NCBI GenBank assembly: GCA_028280565.1 | Contig: JANQLQ010000023.1 | Coordinates: 1 to 64,000 of the forward strand | Source of the DNA: Fulvivirga sp. | GTDB lineage: Bacteria; Bacteroidota; Bacteroidia; Cytophagales; Cyclobacteriaceae | Length of the DNA stretch: 64,000 nucleotides | Direction: 5' to 3' | Shown here: positions 62,214 to 64,000 of the stretch, piece after piece | How the letters are laid out: every line of letters starts with the position of its first letter | Position numbering within the stretch: position 1 is the stretch's first letter | Translations under genes and position numbers: made by a program | The notes under the pieces: model-generated | What the model was told of the DNA's origin: nothing | The model's database searches: none | The model's input: the letters and a program-made list of their open reading frames with translations, nothing else

Positions 62214-63659
62214 CTACCAATCCATGCCGAAAACTCCCTTTTCTCCATTGGGAAAGATACCCTCCACGAGGATCCCGCCTTTTTTATTTTGGAGTGTTCT
62301 ATGAAGATCTTCAATATCTTTGATCTCCAATTTGTCAATAGAGGTGATGATGAAGTCTTCTTTTAACCCGGCTTCTTTCCACTTTCCGTCGCGTACCTCT
62401 TTTAACCTAACACCTCCTTCAATTTCGTAGCTGCCCAAATCACTGAGTCCCAAGTCTTCGAAAACGCCCCCCTCTAGTTTTTCCGGGTAAATGGTCCTGA
62501 TCACTTCCGTAGTTCCTTCTGTATTCCTAAGAACGGCAACGACCGTGGTTTCTGCTTTTTCGCGAATGTAGGTCACTTTAACTTCGTCGCCGGGCCGGTT
62601 GCGAGCCACGAGTTCCTGTAGCTCGGACACATTATGTACGGGTACGTCATCAATGGCCACTATCACGTCGCCTTCCACGATGCCCGCTTCTTCTGCGGAA
62701 GAGTTATGATTGACAGAACTGACAAATACCCCGCTCACTACATCCAGGTCGCGGGCTTCTGCCAGTCGCGCATTTACATCGCCTATCCTGATCCCTAATA
62801 GGCCGCGCTGTACTTCTCCAAACTCCAAGAGATCATCCATGACCTTTTGGATGAGGGTAACAGGTACGGCAAAAGAATAGCCAGCGTAAGTACCGGTAGG
62901 AGTAGCGATAGCGGTATTGATCCCAATGAGCTCTCCCTTAAGGTTGACCAAAGCTCCCCCGCTATTCCCGGGGTTGACAGCGGCATCCGTTTGAATGAAT
63001 GATTCAATTTGTAAATTGCTCCGGTCTCTTAATATGCCAATATTGCGCGCTTTGGCACTTACGATACCGGCGGTCACGGTGGAATTGAGATCAAAAGGAT
63101 TACCTATGGCCAGCACCCATTCTCCGGGTGATATTTTATCCGAATCCCCATACCGGATAAAAGGGAGATGTTTGGCATTAATTTTTAAAAGTGCCAGGTC
63201 AGTGGTAGGATCTGTACCGATCACCTTGGCCAGGTAGCTCCGGTTATCATTCAATACGACTTCGATCTGGCTGGCGTCCTCGATCACGTGATTGTTCGTG
63301 GCAATGAAACCGTTATCCGTGATGATCACGCCTGACCCCGACGACTGGGATTGGTCCCTGAAAAAACCATCCAACGGATTCAGGCTCCGAACGCCCGAAG
63401 AGTAAGAAGAGCGGATGTGTACTACCCCAAGGGTGACAGCCTTGGCGGCGTTGATGAAATTGATACCTTCGGGAATTACAATAGAAGAATCAAAGTTGTT
63501 CGTGAAGGATATCCTGTTCTGTCGATCGCTTACGGATACTTGTCCTTGTAGTCCGGGGTCCGGGTTGCGCTCTACATAAGAAAGCACGATCCAAGCGGAT
63601 AAAAAAGCCCCGAATACAGATGAGGCAAACATGGCAAGAAATATAAATCGACTCTTCAT
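62214..63659 (-). CDS. Deg/HtrA-family periplasmic serine protease
   Basis: This 481-residue protein has an N-terminal membrane or signal segment ('IFLAMFASSVFGAFLSAWIV'). The trypsin-like domain follows with the triad H124 ('ATNNHVIED'), D154 ('PTTDLALLKI') and S233 ('NPGNSGGALV'). One clear PDZ domain (about residues 280-370, 'GLLGIRIGDVNARLAEARDL') and a second, shorter PDZ-like part (about 400-480) end the protein. It degrades or refolds misfolded periplasmic proteins. The gene is upstream of the ALDH gene on the same strand but 108 bp away. No other stress genes are adjacent. Confidence 0.95.
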   Translation of the reverse strand: MKSRFIFLAMFASSVFGAFLSAWIVLSYVERNPDPGLQGQVSVSDRQNRISFTNNFDSSIVIPEGINFINAAKAVTLGVVHIRSSYSSGVRSLNPLDGFFRDQSQSSGSGVIITDNGFIATNNHVIEDASQIEVVLNDNRSYLAKVIGTDPTTDLALLKINAKHLPFIRYGDSDKISPGEWVLAIGNPFDLNSTVTAGIVSAKARNIGILRDRSNLQIESFIQTDAAVNPGNSGGALVNLKGELIGINTAIATPTGTYAGYSFAVPVTLIQKVMDDLLEFGEVQRGLLGIRIGDVNARLAEARDLDVVSGVFVSSVNHNSSAEEAGIVEGDVIVAIDDVPVHNVSELQELVARNRPGDEVKVTYIREKAETTVVAVLRNTEGTTEVIRTIYPEKLEGGVFEDLGLSDLGSYEIEGGVRLKEVRDGKWKEAGLKEDFIITSIDKLEIKDIEDLHRTLQNKKGGILVEGIFPNGEKGVFGMDW

Positions 63660-63735
63660 AGCAAAAATCCTAACTGTTTTTTTAGTAACGCATCTTTAAG
63701 TAGATCAGTTTTGAATTAATGTATTTAATAACTTT

Positions 63736-64000
63736 TTAACTGCGCTCTTCTGATAATTTTTTTAACTCTAACAACTCATCTCTAAGCCGTGCGGCCTCTA
63801 TAAAGTCCAAGTCTTTAGCGGCTTTCTCCATTGCTTTTTGTGTTTTATTGACCAATTTTTCCAGCTCCTGCTTATCCATGTAGGAGACCACTGGGTCAGC
63901 AGCGATGGATACGGATTCATCTTCGGTATAATATTTTACCGAAGATTTCTTTTTATCAGCCACCTTGGTCTGTTCAAGAATCGCTTCCCTTGATTTCAGG
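63736..64000 (-). CDS. uvrB: Excinuclease ABC subunit B, 3' end (cut by window edge)
   Basis: The last 88 codons are visible. 'KSREAILEQTKVADKKK' and the UVR motif 'LEKLVNKTQKAMEKAAKDLD' and 'FIEAARLRDELLELKKL' form the UvrC-binding C-terminal domain of UvrB, which unwinds and checks damaged DNA in nucleotide excision repair. The start lies beyond position 64000. Confidence 0.93.
   Translation of the reverse strand, partial: LKSREAILEQTKVADKKKSSVKYYTEDESVSIAADPVVSYMDKQELEKLVNKTQKAMEKAAKDLDFIEAARLRDELLELKKLSEERS

Overview
The window is chromosomal DNA from a member of the Bacteroidota, most likely a Cytophagales-type environmental bacterium. The evidence is a SusC/SusD-type polysaccharide utilisation locus (PUL), a tmRNA whose tag reads GESNYAMAA after the charged alanine, a type IX secretion C-terminal domain remnant, 7TMR-DISM, DUF2461 and DUF2490 proteins, and at least one TTG/TAnnTTTG-type promoter candidate. 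No rRNA, tRNA, CRISPR array, phage or intact insertion sequence was seen.

Layout. 1-2.2 kb: an inverted repeat, a MITE copy and an AbiEi/AbiEii-type type IV toxin-antitoxin pair. 2.4-14.5 kb: an unusual membrane receptor (7TMR-DISM sensor, coiled coil, IS1595-type zinc ribbon) followed by a co-directional PUL: SusC, SusD, GH30, SusE/F-like glycan-binding lipoprotein, GH3. The gene order matches characterised loci for 1,6-beta-glucan, so fungal or lichen-type beta-1,6-glucan is the inferred substrate. 14.9-26.2 kb: an ECF41-like sigma factor, azoreductase/cupin pair, MBL-fold/beta-barrel pair, a [2Fe-2S]-class III cyclase fusion, two related alpha/beta hydrolases (one fused to two NTF2-like domains), and pnuC with an AraC regulator. 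26.4-32.3 kb: a GNAT gene, then a run of poorly conserved, AT-rich and broken genes (two in-frame amber codons in one, frameshifts in two others). 32.6-38.3 kb: small accessory and regulatory genes (Crp/Fnr, VOC, NTF2-like, AraC). 38.4-44.3 kb: ArsR, YjjG-type HAD phosphatase, pruA, a receiver-like protein that lacks its phospho-acceptor, a sterol-desaturase-like oxygenase, DUF2461. 44.8-48.5 kb: a lipoprotein with a 17-residue poly-Asp tract beside a TPR-CHAT protease-like membrane protein. 49-56.3 kb: an HTTM-DCC pair, and a P-loop NTPase plus divergent ABC exporter flanked by two outer-membrane barrels. 56.5-64 kb: tmRNA, a decayed CBM6/T9SS gene, a helical-repeat protein, a response regulator, an ALDH7-type dehydrogenase, a Deg-type protease and the 3' end of uvrB.

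The intergenic spaces hold several dispersed repeat families. The clearest is a roughly 180-200 bp MITE (family A), with five simple copies plus two copies interrupted by a second repeat (family B). Its terminal inverted repeats are GTGTTAAGTTAAG / CTTAACTTAACAC, and three copies are flanked by TA on both sides. Four other small palindromic families (B to E) are also present. No transposase that could move them is encoded in the window.

Best candidates for something undescribed: the 7TMR-DISM/transposase-zinc-ribbon receptor beside the PUL; the TPR-CHAT protein with its poly-Asp lipoprotein; the P-loop NTPase/ABC exporter module whose ATPase lacks Q- and H-loop residues; and the TA-flanked MITE family with nested insertions.
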